The notes beneath the pieces were generated by a model. It searched no databases, had not been told where the DNA came from, and saw nothing but the letters and a program-made list of their open reading frames with translations. A DNA stretch of 64,000 bases from Pomacea canaliculata (Eukaryota > Mollusca > Gastropoda > Architaenioglossa > Ampullariidae), in the NCBI RefSeq assembly GCF_003073045.1, contig NC_037599.1:4910247-4974246 (forward strand). Direction: 5' to 3'. Below are positions 12,801 through 24,207 of this stretch, piece by piece. How positions within the stretch are numbered: the first letter of the stretch is position 1; every line of letters starts with the position of its first letter. The translations under genes were made by a program, and so were the position numbers.

Positions 12801-14458
12801 CCAGAGTGGAAAACCTATATCGGTTCTCTATACACCATTTAAACAAAAGGAAGAGGTGGTCTCATGACCTTGAGATCTAATGGGAGTGAAAATTAGACCC
12901 CTCACTCACCTCAGGGTCAGCTTTTGTGATAGTGCTGCCCATTTTCTCTCCCTCACTGCCTTACCTCCCCGTTTACAAAATCAGGTACCCACTCCTCATC
13001 TAGGTCAACCGGGGCAAGTATATACATCCCATGACTAGTGTGCCTCTTGGAGTTTAGACACCATTAAACACAGCAAAGAACAAGGAATGGTGCAGTTAAT
13101 AACAAGTTAATAACAATAATTACCAATATGTCACATCTGCTACAGTACCTGTGGTTGAGCTGTTGGCCGTTGTATTTACTATTAATGTAGTTGTTGTCTG
13201 CGCAGATCCTGACAGGGTGGTATTAGGACTTGGGGTAGCAGACGTCACTGGGGAGTAAGCAACAGTGGTGGTGGGAATAAAAACACTGCAAGTGATGCCT
13301 GTTAAATGCTCAGGGCACTTGCAGATGAAGTAAGCAACCGAAATATTCTCCATTGCTGGAAATCCATAGCAAACACCTCCATTCTGACATGGTTGTGGCA
13401 CACAAGGGTCAGCTTTAAACAAAAGAAAGCCAGCAAATGAAACAAAAGATGGCAAATATGAGTGCTCGAATCACAAAATGTTATGAACTATGGTTTTCTG
13501 TGTAAAGGGCATCATAGTTTATCATGTTGTCTGCAAACCACTGAACAAAGAAATAAGCAAGAACAGTGTGTTCTTTATTAAGATGTGAGACAGAGACTAC
13601 ATTTTTGAAGTGATCCTGATCAAGAATCTTGAATTTGGACCCTATGATGAAAAAAATCTTATCAAGTAATCTTAACACTTTTTGGCCATTTCTACCTCAA
13701 GTCTATTGATGCTGTTTTAAATTACTTTTTAAAACATTATTTTAGGTTCACCTTACCATACAACAAAACTTCATGTATGCCTTTAGAGTCCTAAAAGAAA
13801 CTCACTGTTCTGACACGTGGCAGGACTTTCATCATTTTCCTGAGGACAATCTGGATAGCCATCACATACCCAGCGCTTCAGTATGCAGTCGCGTTCCGCT
13901 GGAACTCCACAGTGAATCTGAACTAGCAATTCAAAGTCAGGACAGTCCTCTGCATAAGCTGTGGTAAAAATTATAATGTTTACATAATATGTATGTGTAC
14001 ATATTATGAGACTTTGTGTGTGTGCACACACATGCAAGAAAGGATATTCCAAGTCTCTTGGAATTGTTCAACATGGCACAATGGCATACATTATTATAAA
14101 ACTTCAAACGCAATACTGATTGAGTTTTCACTTGTATTCCACTTTAAGTGAATCGTCAATTAAAAAAAATAATGCAAGGTGAAGTTCCCATGGTACACAC
14201 AAACAAAACAGTATGATTTGGTAAGATACACATGAATTAAGAGATTCACAAATCTTATATTTACTTCTCTAAAACTATGTTACAACAATAAGCAGTTTAG
14301 AATGGTGCATAACTTAATGTATCAGCAATACTTTTTATCTTGCCTGAGGGTGCTGTGCTGGTGATGTTCAGTGATTGTTGAAGACCTGGTGTGAACTGGA
14401 GATTAACAAACACAAAAACGACCAGTTTCCATGTTTGTTTTGCTGGGTAAAACAGCAT
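3814..14458 (-). CDS. secreted LDLa / mucin-like / ~29 EGF-repeat protein
   Basis: Coding exons in order of translation: 14458-14344, 13949-13806, 13412-13149, 12397-12308, 11961-11885, 11575-11416, 10961-10809, 10169-10029, 9750-9544, 9071-7953, 7771-7325, 6998-6654, 6267-6154, 5469-5323, 4984-4893, 4384-4238, 3987-3814. All phases agree, giving 1311 aa. Exon 1 encodes a signal peptide ([12 protein letters not shown] core). Exon 2 is an LDL-receptor class A module ([15 protein letters not shown]). Exon 3 has one EGF and a Thr/Ser-rich, probably O-glycosylated stretch. About 28 further EGF modules follow, ten of them in the single 1119-nt exon. One module has the calcium-binding pattern ([17 protein letters not shown]). 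The last exon is a Cys-containing tail ending KTSKTKM, with no membrane helix. Expected location is extracellular matrix or secretion. It resembles Notch or fibropellin arrays in its repeats but lacks LNR, transmembrane and ankyrin parts. Exon 1 is the least certain, because it uses a GC donor. Confidence 0.85.
5506..5685 (-). repeat. tRNA-derived SINE, family A (intronic)
   Basis: Minus-strand copy. It shares aaagaaagaacagc, the cagccctgtatacagatg block and the B-box-like aagatctgaatccagg with the other family A copies. It sits in the EGF-gene intron between exons 5323-5469 and 6154-6267. Confidence 0.7.
12850..13045 (-). repeat. old copy of SINE family B
   Basis: The body aligns with 14935-15150: agagaaaatgggcag, the gccccggttgacctag block and ctgaggtgagtgagg on the minus strand. 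The tRNA-like head is missing or decayed. It is intronic in the EGF-repeat gene. Confidence 0.45.
14344..14458 (-). other. candidate signal-peptide exon of the EGF gene
   Basis: On the minus strand an ATG opens 38 codons encoding [20 protein letters not shown] and then a short Ser/Thr/Asn segment (LNITSTAPS). It ends CAG|GCAAGA, a GC-type donor, in phase 1. The LDLa exon needs exactly phase 1. A GT donor 14 codons earlier (CCAG|GTCTTC) is also phase 1. This is the only upstream open segment I found that has both a hydrophobic leader and the right phase. Confidence 0.6.
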
Positions 14459-15963
14459 GACTGCGTAGTTATCGTGGCACCAACAATGACATACAACACA
14501 AGGCCCCAGTTTCCTTCAACTGGACACCCATCAGCTCGATCCACTCGCCAAGGTAGATAGATAACAGTGAACAGACTGTGTGTTTGATCAGTGAGTACTA
14601 TAGCGATACAAGTTTAAGTTATAACAACTAAGAGATCTGCTGGTTGTAGAATAATATTCTTGCGATGCGGTGACTAACAACTCAATATATTACAGCAAAC
14701 ATTCCAAGCAGACTGTCTGCCATAGGTGTCACAGCTGTAGGAACTTATAAAACTCAAGCTTTATTGATTTTGCTAACTCTACACTAGCTTTATTGATTTT
14801 GCTTACCCCACACTGATATCAGTTGCATGGATCTATAAGCGCCATTTGTGTGAGCATACAGTCGGGCCAAATAAGAGGAATAACAAATAAAAAGTCCGCT
14901 TAATTGAAAAAGGTCGTTGAAGGGGGGTGAGGTCTTATAGGAACCTCACTTGTCACTGGGCCAGGGGTTTGTTAGGGCAGTCCCCATTTCCTCTCCCTTT
15001 GGCTAACTTATTCTTCCCCACCTCTCCATAGAGACAGGCATCCATTCCCAACAGCTGGGTCGACTAGGGTAAGTACGCTATACCACACGAGTATCGAACC
15101 CAAGACCTCCGGGTTCGCATGCCAGTGCTCTCTCTAACCCACACGTTCCTACGTGCACTCTTCAGCAAAGAAAACGCTAATACTCGCAGGCCATGCGATG
15201 CGACTAAAATTACTTTCTATTTCAAAACAGACACTAAATTTATTTCAAACTGTTTTTGAATAAAACAAATATTCTAAATTTTGGCTCTGCATAATTTTTA
15301 TTTGTTTAATTTTTTTCTTCGAGAGAGAGATATGGCGATGCCCTTGCTGTGAACATTACATGTTCAGTCTCCCATCCACGATCTACGTCCATGCTCCCAT
15401 CAATGTCATAGAAACATCGTGACTTTGTTAAAGTAAATTATAAGATTTTTATTCATTATATAAGTACCATCACCTTAGTGTACACTGTGTACTTAAAGTA
15501 AATGTTCTAGAACTGAAGGACAACGTGATAAAGGCCTTCAAGCTTAGTCCATTCATTGAATGTCTTTCTAGTTTTCTATAAAATATTGCAGTTATATTAG
15601 TAACTCACGAGTGACGTTTATATCTAAACCCAGTTGTTTCGGTGTGAATTTCATCGTATTAACATTTTTAAAAAAACCTTTGATGCAAGTATTGCATGTG
15701 TATCGTCTGTGTCAGGATTTCTGGATGTGTCTGGATTGATAAAATTATTTAATTAAGGGTTACCATTTGTTAATTCATTAATTTTTATTGTTTATATGAG
15801 CACTGGCAATCATTATAATTTTAACATTTTGCACTAGTGTATAAAGTAGAACCAGGTATTTACTATTTTCAAAATTACGTTTACATTCTTTTTTAGTTTA
15901 TTTTAATTTTGTGCTAAATAAGTATCGTTATTTTTCATAGAAAAAAGTACCTTTTGCTTTCAG
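14459..15963. other. divergent intergenic region, EGF gene / ATPAF1
   Basis: There is no coding exon. It must hold the promoters of the EGF gene (minus) and ATPAF1 (plus). A family B SINE occupies 14935-15150. The stretch 15220-15960 is very AT-rich. No TATA box can be assigned with confidence. Confidence 0.4.
14935..15150 (-). repeat. tRNA-derived SINE, family B
   Basis: On the minus strand the head reads gtgtgggttagagagagcac (A-box region) followed by cttgggttcgatactc (B box). An unrelated body then ends in ggttcctataagacctcacc. The body is shared with 12850-13045. Confidence 0.6.
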
Positions 15964-15977
15964 GCTTGTTTTCTTCA

Positions 15978-18900
15978 ATGAGTGAAATGCCTGGTCAACG
16001 ACAGTTGTTGAACATTTGTTTCTCATGCCTTCGCTACAGTCGAATATTTGAAAGAGGACCTCCACTAATTCCTAACCGAGGAATCAGTAATATCTTTGTA
16101 CGTGGCAATATAGAATGTTCATGTCAATATTCTACTACCTCTCAAAGTTCTTCTAATGATGAGAACAAACAGCAGAAGGATTTCAAAATTGAAAGCAACC
16201 CCTTTTATGAAAAATACAGGGACAAACTTAAGCATTTGTCAGAGTAAGTTGTTTTTTTTAATTAATATAATTTTAAATTTTGTTTTGTTGTATGTAAATT
16301 TGGTTTTGAATTTTCTTAATATTTTAGCTTTATTTAATACAATACATCTTTACTGTCTACTGTCCACAACAAAAAATTTTCTTTGACTGTCATAAGTAAT
16401 AAAATACGATCACTTCTCAAATACCCATACAATTACACTTAACCCTCCTCCCTCCCCCTCCCCAGCAATGATTATCAGAGGCGTGTCCACACACACTCAC
16501 ACTCACGTATACACAAACTAGGTACATTTATTCTGTTCATGGGTGCTATCGCAGTTGGTATGAAGGACTTGGCAAAAGCACTTTTCCTGGTGACCAATTG
16601 TTTCCATCTATTGCCAGAAGGGGGAGAGGGAATTGGAGTTGTATGCCAAGCCAGCAGCTAAGGCTATATCACACCCAGCCCTGTAAACAGATGCCATGTG
16701 CAGAGAAAGAACAGTATGCTTGAGATGAGAGCTGAACCCTGGACAGCTAACCTTCACTGCATTGGTGACAGGCACTAACCATTGCGCCACTGAGCTGCCC
16801 TCTATGGCCAGAGAGTAGCATCACCGGATGGAAATCCAATGATCATTTCGACCACCTTTATCAAAAATATTTTATCTTTGCAGAATAGAATGCCAAACCA
16901 CATTGACAGATTAAAAGTTAAAATGCTATCGATCAGGCTGCAATACATTGATTCAATTACAGGGCCACTAGCATCAAAATTTCTCAATTGCCTAAGCAGG
17001 AACAAATGATGATGTCTCTTCCTAGAAAAGATGTTAGTGTTTTCATGGAAGGATAGTTTCTTTGTCTAGCTTTATGCCGAGGCACCTAAAACTTTGCACC
17101 TATTGTGCTATCTCACTACCAATAACTGAAGATGTATGGACAGGTTGATGTTTCCTTCTGTGAAGAACCAGTTGTTGGACCAGTTGCTCATTATTGAAGT
17201 CTTCATTTCTAATGCACAAATTCTAAGATTTTATTATCTCCTTTCCTCCACCTCTCCTTCCGATTTTACAGCTATCTTATAATTTTTCTCTCTGAGTTTT
17301 ATTCAGATAGCATTTTCCCAAAATGTGAGAAAAGACACCCTACTATTCTTGACCTACAAACATCACCAAATAAAAAAAGGCTACCCCTGAATAAAAGAAA
17401 CTGAAATCATAATAAATTTAGACACGTCAAAGCTTCCTCTATAGGGAAATCTGAATGTTGTTGGCCATCTGTATGTCATGGGCTTGAATTCATTAGGTGG
17501 GCAGTGATGTTAACAAGATTGTGTATTGAGAACAAAGGGAAGCTACTTGCTTAAATAGCAGTCTTGTACATTTTTTGAGGACCAGGAATGTAGCATTAAC
17601 ACATATGCTTTTACAGGTTGATTGACGTACTGCTACATTGTACTATTTCTCCGTTTGTGGTTTAGCTCTGATCCTGAAGGGTATTCAGATCGCATGCAGC
17701 AACTGCTGGAAGAACGAAAGAGACCAGCAAAACATTCATCGCAACAGTCATCATTGGCACTAGATAGGACTACTGCAACTCCACAACCCATACCACAGTC
17801 TGCATCATACACAAAGTCCAAGGTATCTTTATTCATCAACAAAATCTGTTTGATTACAAACATTTCTATAAACTGCAACAAGTATTGATGAAAGAACTGG
17901 AGCTGCTATGGGGAATGCTTAAAAGAATAACAACTGACATATTGACAATTTTTGGATGGCATAAGGTTTACTTATTGTCTTCCTCTGTTGACTTTTTAAA
18001 AGTCTAATTCTTCTCTTTAAAAACTGCATTTTACTAACTCTACCTTGTTTAATTTGTCCACTTAGGGACTTGATTCTATCATGAAATTGGAGCTTGTGCA
18101 AGACAAATCGCCAGCAGAAATTGAACTGGTTGGTACTCTTGACATTTCTTAGTTAGTAGTGGTAGTGGTGGTGGTAGTAGTAGTGTAGTTGTTGTTGTTG
18201 TTGTTGTTGTTGTTTTTTTTTTGTCCAAAATTAAAATGAATTCCAGATGTTTTCTTCAATATTTGTTTTAACCAGTTTCATTTTTTAAGTGCTGATTACA
18301 CATGTACTTAGAGTGTTGAGTTGTTCCCTAATATATTAGCTATCACTGGAAGTGGATGGCACATAGCTTACGGCCTGTGCTTAAAAAATATTATGTCATT
18401 TCTTTGCAGATTTGGAAGGAATATCACAGTCAAAAAGACTGTGTTTATGCAGTTCTAAAGGTAGGAAAATTCAATAAATTCTTACAGAAACATGATTTTT
18501 GAAAGGTGTGTTTATCATAAATGGATTACGTATCTGTATATGTACATAACATTTTAGAACCAAAATATTTATCATGTTAAATCTAGGATGCTATGTTACA
18601 GATTCATTAAGAATATTCTGAAACTGTTACCAGAGACTTTAGACTGTAGACCAAAAACTATTAAATATTTTTCAGAAAGAACAATTTGAGGACTTAATGA
18701 TAAAAGGAAAAAGTTGTCCAACAGTAAGTATGTTTTCTTTATTGACTTTAAAAAAAAATTCATTGAAATATATCTGTGTATCTGTATGCATTTTTTTATT
18801 AATTTGTAATGATAATAACAGAAGGTGCCAAATTTTAGGAGTAAAGTCTACCCACACATGTATAAAACACATAAACAGGTTAAGCAAAAGTTAATAGTTT

Positions 18901-20718
18901 TCAGATTGTTTAATGATTACTTATATAGTACATTTTGCAAGCGTCATTTTAAAAGTTAGCAGGGTTTTTACCACTATATGAAATCATATTTAAATTATGG
19001 TCTTGATTGTAAAGTTTAAGGGTGATTGATTCAAGAGAAAAAAATGTGGGGATTTTTCAGAATTTGATATTTATAAACCTTAAATAACATTAGTTGGTAT
19101 AAATCTAGGAAAGCAAGTTTCTGTGTATTTTACAGTTTGTATATCCAGTACCAAAAAATGATGGATATGAGTTCACACTTATGCAGTTTGATGGCAAAGA
19201 CCTTCAGTTTACACCACTAGGGATGTACCAGGTAAATAACTTTCAAGTGGTCCTACCATCTTACCATACAACGATCCATCTTCAACTTTAAGCTATTATA
19301 ATATGATTAGAGTGTGTAAAGGGTTCTTTCTTGATTAAATAATAATTTCTTGATTAAATAATGAGTCATTTTATTCACCAGATTTTTTTCAGGCTAGCGA
19401 TACGGAAAGAGCATAATTTTATCACATCACTTTTGGTCTTTTTCCAACATTCTGAACCATATAATTTGAGTTTTATGTGCTTGCTGGGCTGTGCTGATTT
19501 CCATATTTTTGCTGTTATTAAACGTTTGTGATGTCAACAAAAATGCTTTGTTTTATTTCATTTAGATTTTAAGAGAAAATGCGCCTGCCTGCCTGTCAGT
19601 TGTCTACTACACAGAGCTTATGGAAAGTAAAGGTATGCATATTTTTAAATGGACGATGTAAAAATAAAAGAAGTGAACTTTTATTCCGCATTTAACGTTC
19701 AATAAAGAAATGTGACTAACATCACTAGTTTATGTAGATTTCCTGCATAACAGAAAAAGACTTTTGTGGATCACTTCATTTTGTTTTTTGTGTTGTTTTT
19801 TTTTTTTTTTTTTTTTTTGGTTTTGGTGTGACTTTTTTTCCATTACACAGTTTTGGTGTTCACATAGTAATCATAACAAGATGTTTAATATGAAAACTTT
19901 TTACATTTTTCAGGCTTGGTGCTGATGTCCGGTCAATATGATGACAAGGTTTTGGTAAGTGTCAAAACAGGCTTTTTTTTGGTTTTGCTGTTAAGTTAAA
20001 TGTTCTCATATCTCAGTCTGTGTGATGGCCAGTACAAACAAATCAGGGGATGCATGGTCCTTATAAGTTTGTAGATTTGGGGGTGGGAAAATTAAGGCCT
20101 TAGAAGTGCTTATTTTGAGTAAATAGGTCCTTGTAAATTGCAGTCAGATCCTTATTAAAAAAAAGATATTCATTTCTTAAAAAATAAATAGTGCGATTGC
20201 ATTTCAAATGAAATTTCTGGACCTAGGAAAAGTAAGACTGCAGGAAAGTTTGAACTGTGGCAATAAATGATGATGTTACTTTGGTACAGTAGCTGCTTAC
20301 TGTTTTTATTATCTGATCTCAGTTCTTTGTATGTCAACCTTTTAGATATAATGTTTTCCTGCATGTGGTAGAAACATTCCTTGCTCTAAGAAGGTATTTT
20401 ATTTATTTGTTTCATGTTCAAGTTCTATGCTTGAGCCATTCTCAGAAGGCTCAGATTCAGGCATTGCTCTTTTCATATAAGTTGGTGTGTTACAGACTAA
20501 AGATTCAGTACCTAAGTTTTTTAAATTTTTCTGTGCAGAAACGAGAAGATGCACTTCTGCTTGTCCAAATGATTGCCATCTACTATGGGAAAGATTCCCC
20601 TCGTTTTCATAAAGTGCATGCCTTCAATCACACACCTGATAAATTCGATTACAATGAACTGATTGAAGAGTTTAAAAGCATGTATACAAATGTGCAACAA
20701 CCGTCAGTTACAAACTAA
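15978..20718 (+). CDS. ATPAF1: ATP synthase F1 complex assembly factor 1
   Basis: Nine coding exons: 15978-16243, 17666-17822, 18066-18128, 18410-18460, 18676-18723, 19136-19231, 19566-19632, 19914-19954, 20539-20718. They join in one frame to 322 aa; the vertebrate protein is about 330 aa. ATPAF1 (Atp11 family) is a mitochondrial chaperone that binds F1 beta subunits before hexamer assembly. Recognisable blocks are NPFYEKYRDKL, the acidic and Ser-rich linker, ELIWKEYHSQKDCVYAVL, SCPTFVYPVPKNDGYEF, GLVLMSGQYDDKVL and DALLLVQMIAIYYG. The N-terminus is basic with few acidic residues, as a matrix presequence should be. The first ATG after a good acceptor (tttgctttcag, 15963) is used, so a non-coding first exon probably lies upstream. 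Confidence 0.95.
16625..16802 (-). repeat. tRNA-derived SINE, family A (ATPAF1 intron 1)
   Basis: Nearly full minus-strand copy. It starts, on the minus strand, at gggcagctcagtggcgcaat (A box) and includes the caccaatgcagtgaaggtta block. The B-box region follows, then a tail with agctgctggcttggc. Confidence 0.75.
18150..18218 (+). repeat. GTA/GTG then GTT microsatellite
   Basis: An irregular (GTR)n passes into about nine GTT units and a T run. It lies in the ATPAF1 intron after exon 18066-18128. Confidence 0.85.
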
Positions 20719-20816
20719 CATGCTTTTTACAGCGTAATACTACAAATAATGGAAAGCTTATAGAGGTTTTACTAGACTTATGTATCCATAATTTTTTGCT
20801 TTAAAAAAAAAGCCAG

Positions 20817-20822
20817 AATAAA
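20817..20822 (+). terminator. ATPAF1 poly(A) signal
   Basis: AATAAA about 100 bases after the stop codon. Further AATAAA hexamers near 20968 and 21003 could give longer ends. Confidence 0.6.
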
Positions 20823-20829
20823 TACAGTA

Positions 20830-22780
20830 GAGCATTGCTTTGTTTTTAGTTTCGGGGGGGTGGGGTTCTCAGTGCTAACACGCCGGGGGCAGTGGGAAGG
20901 AAAGTGTGCATTTTAATGTAGGTATCATTGTGTGTATACCCTGGTGCTAGATACTCTTTTTTAAACAAAATAAATTATGTCTGTTTTTAAATACTATGGA
21001 AAAATAAACATTTGAAACATGTTTGTTTTCTTGGTTACAGTACTCACAAAGATACATGTAATAGAAGTTAGAAGAGAAAAGAGCAAGAAACTGAGGTAAT
21101 TAGCTCTTAAACTATGAGCAAAAATAAGATAAAGGCAAACTTTCAAATCACGGGACCAGACAAACTGGTTCTTTGCTGGATTAAAATTTCTTGATGTGTA
21201 GTTATCGTAGCTGGCTGGAGGGTTTGGTAACGTTCATATTCAATACCTGTTACACGGTTGATAGATGGCTGTCGAACGATAACTTGCTACAGGGGAATCA
21301 AGAAAGGAAACAAGTTTGAAGTGATGGGCGATGTCGGAAGTGACTGCGCATGGCACGGCGTGAGGTCATTAGCTTCTCCGGGCAGTTACACTAGCGATTC
21401 CCAGATGGTCATGCCTGCCCTGGGCGAGAGACGTAGGCCGCAACTTCTTAGGCGACGTCATTAGCAGGAAGAATTAAGTGAAGATGGATAGCCACAGGAT
21501 GAGGGACATAAAATGTGTCAGATACATTGGAAATAGAAAGGGAACAGGAGTTCCACCTGAAGTTTGGGCGAGAGTTTAGTGCATCTTTTTTCATTGTTTG
21601 GCTGGGGTTTGTTTTTTGTTTTGTTTTTTTTTGGGGGGGGTCCACCTCTCCCCCTCTTCCCTCCCACACACCACCACATCTGCAAGTTATGGACACTAGT
21701 GGAAAAAACATTGTGCAAAGCCGTAATCTTTGAAAAAGTTTAATCGAGACACACAGGGATGGTCAGTAAAATTAGGCCTAAGGGTGACCGTGATCGGATC
21801 ATCCGTCGTCCTCCCACCTTTTCTCCACCCCCACCTTTCAAACACCCGTCAAGTTGGAGCCCTAATGACGTCAGTACCTGAGTGAGTCGACCTCATCTGC
21901 TGCGCCTTGTTCAAATGGACACCGGTAATAAACATAGATGTATCTGTGGCATCTTGTTGAGCGAGCGAGCACGGACAAGTCAACTATTTTTATCTTGCGA
22001 CATTAATAATACCATAGCGTATGACCTTTAGTTTTATAAATGTATTTCTCTCATACAAACAGGGGCTCTTAATGCTATTATTTTTGTATAATTTATTGCC
22101 GCCTATGTATCCACCAACTCTTCCACATGCGGCTCATGGTTACCTGCAATGCACACATGAGGACACCTGTCTGCTCCTACGTGAACCTTGCAACGGAAAA
22201 ATATTTCTTGAATTCTGTAAAGCAATAATGTCAAAAGGTCACGAGGTCGAAATTCTGCTCACCTTCTTCCTCCAAGCTCGAATAGTTGCTACATTTCTTG
22301 TTCTTTTCTTACTTGCAATCCACTGTTCACGAATACAGCCACACAAACCACACATATGGAATGATTGTAATGTAGACACCAAGGAACATTTATTTATTTC
22401 TGTTACAAACCCTATGAATAAAGAAAGTTACAATCCCCAGTTCACGATCACAGCCACACACATACACAACGCATGGAATGATTATAATGAAGACACAAAA
22501 AAAACCCATTTATTTCTTCTACAATCAGCTTGAACAAAAGAAGAATGCGGAGAACATGGAAAGCGAGTTTATAAAAAAATACATACAGCAAAGAAAAAGA
22601 TTCTTTTTATACTCAAATAGACACAGATTTACAGTCACGTGACACAAGTAGTGTTTAGATAGTTTGGACCTACAGAAGGAGAATCTGACAACAAGAAGTC
22701 AGCCCCAATATGTCATAGGTCAAGGCTCTCATTTGTACCGTTGGTCAAATGATTGATGCAAAGATACCTGGATAATACCC
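20830..22780. other. intergenic region before SOD-like gene A
   Basis: No gene is recognised. It holds a T/G homopolymer block near 21617-21640 followed by a C-rich run, and the tandem duplication at 22320-22530. Long open stretches such as 22021-22533 have no splice context or family signature. Confidence 0.4.
22320..22530 (+). repeat. tandem duplication, unit about 115 bp
   Basis: The first unit (ttcacgaatacagccacacaaa ... tggaatgattgtaatg ... tttatttctgttacaa) is repeated imperfectly from about 22436 (ttcacgatcacagccacaca ... tggaatgattataatg ... tttatttcttctacaa). Only two copies are present. Confidence 0.7.
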
Positions 22781-22785
22781 AGTGC

Positions 22786-22868
22786 TATTTAACGACAGCT
22801 AGTAAAATCGGAGAAAGAGTTTCGGCCAGTAGTCAGTGCACGTTCACCAGTGGACATACAACTAGCCG
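22786..22868 (+). promoter_or_regulatory. TATA-like promoter and 5' UTR exon
   Basis: TATTTAA at 22786-22792 lies about 30 bases upstream of a likely start region. A segment ending gccg|GTAAGT at 22868 looks like a non-coding first exon spliced to the acceptor at 23027. This would be the promoter of the signal-peptide exon at 23033. Confidence 0.4.
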
Positions 22869-23032
22869 GTAAGTATCAAACCGCATTTGCAACATCTCGC
22901 AGTGAAAAACTTGGTAGCATTGACATTTTGGACCTGGGAGGACAACAGTGTCTGTAATATCCATCAACCTGCCTCTTGTTCCCCCTTACCCTATGTATGT
23001 TCATGTTTGTATTTTTTTTTAAACAAGACAAC

Positions 23033-23176
23033 ATGACCGGTTTTCCAGTCGTGGTGTGCCTCGTGCTGCAGATGATGATGTCCCATCAGGTCGTTCGTGT
23101 TGACGGTGCCTGGGATGGAGGGACGATGTTTGGCATGGGTATGACAAGCACACACTTCCAGCAGCCTCATCAGCTC
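23033..23176 (+). CDS. orphan signal-peptide exon upstream of SOD-like gene A
   Basis: The ATG follows an acceptor (taaacaag, 23027) by five bases. It encodes 48 residues in phase 0, ending CTC|GTAAGT. The leader MTGFPVVVCLVLQMMMSHQV is a convincing signal peptide, followed by a Gly/Met/Gln/His segment (THFQQPHQL). It has no downstream exons of its own in the next 1 kb. It could be an alternative first exon of SOD-like gene A, because the acceptor at 24523 opens a phase 0 extension of exon 3. It could also be a remnant of a third paralogue. Its 5' UTR exon and TATA-like box suggest it is transcribed. Confidence 0.55.
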
Positions 23177-23917
23177 GTAAGTGATTCAAGCGTTTTTCGG
23201 CGTTTCCCTCAACCGCATGGTGGCAGGAATGTCAATTGAAAACATGTGGTTAAATGGAAACGAAAATCAAGCTCAGTATCCCATCCCACGAAAGTAAATC
23301 TTTATCTGCCAATAGAAAACATGTCTTTCATTCATCGATCAACTAATGAAAGACTGTCTTTTGTCTTACAATTGTCTTTTAGCAAATACTGTCATTGAGT
23401 CACTGATACTCACTTGAAGTGTCTTTCAATAATAGAGTAAAACATCGCGAAACTGGCATGCGCTTTTTATGGTTCTCTCTTTGATGTAATCAAATAAATT
23501 ATTTTCCAAGAATAGTTGTCTATTATTTTTATTTTAGAAAGGTATTACAAAACAAAAATTGTTGTACGGGGCCTGAGGGACCAAACTGAAGCAGTCCTGT
23601 CGTGTTTTGCTAATTAGGAATATATCCCTCGTCCTCATTTAGCAGCTCGATCATCATATCAGTCAGCATGATCACACACCTTGCACTGAAACCGAGTCAC
23701 GAACTCAAAAGTAAGGCACTCGAATCAAGCCGCACGCGCACGCGCACACACCTTCATGCACCTCCACACGCATCTGACCAAGCCCTTGCCCTTTGACACC
23801 ATCAAGCCAATCAGAGTTCAGCCTTCAATGCTTGAAGTTTCTATGGCGCGTGCAAAGAGATGGGATGAGCCGACTGTTTGGATGGTTTGATTGATGGCTA
23901 AAAGGTCTTGACCGACG

Positions 23918-23976
23918 TATAAAGCTGGTAAGAGATGGTCAGATTGTTACATATCTCCTCTGTGGTGTAACCAAAG
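23918..23976 (+). promoter_or_regulatory. TATA box and non-coding exon 1 of SOD-like gene A
   Basis: TATAAAG at 23918-23924 in the context cgacgtataaagctgg. A non-coding exon starting near 23948 ends ccaaag|GTTAGT at 23976 and splices to the acceptor at 24195, just before the ATG. The promoter of paralogue B (gcgttataaagccagc) is similar around the TATA box. Confidence 0.6.
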
Positions 23977-24207
23977 GTTAGTTCGGACGTGTGTGAGATT
24001 GAAAGATGTTTGGGTGAACAATCAGTGGTTTATTTACAACGGTTATTAATTTAATCGCTTGGGTAACAAAGATGGTATAAGTTCAATAACATACAATAGC
24101 TTATTTGACAAAAGGCAACAGTCTTTCATACAAAATGTATGATATGAACCTTTCTGGATGTTTAACCGACTTTAGTTATTTGTTCATTGCCGCAGAAGCT
24201 GACCACG

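Noticed and set aside
22021-22533. 170-aa open frame upstream of SOD-like gene A
   Set aside because: It overlaps a tandem DNA duplication, has skewed composition, no splice context and no family signature.
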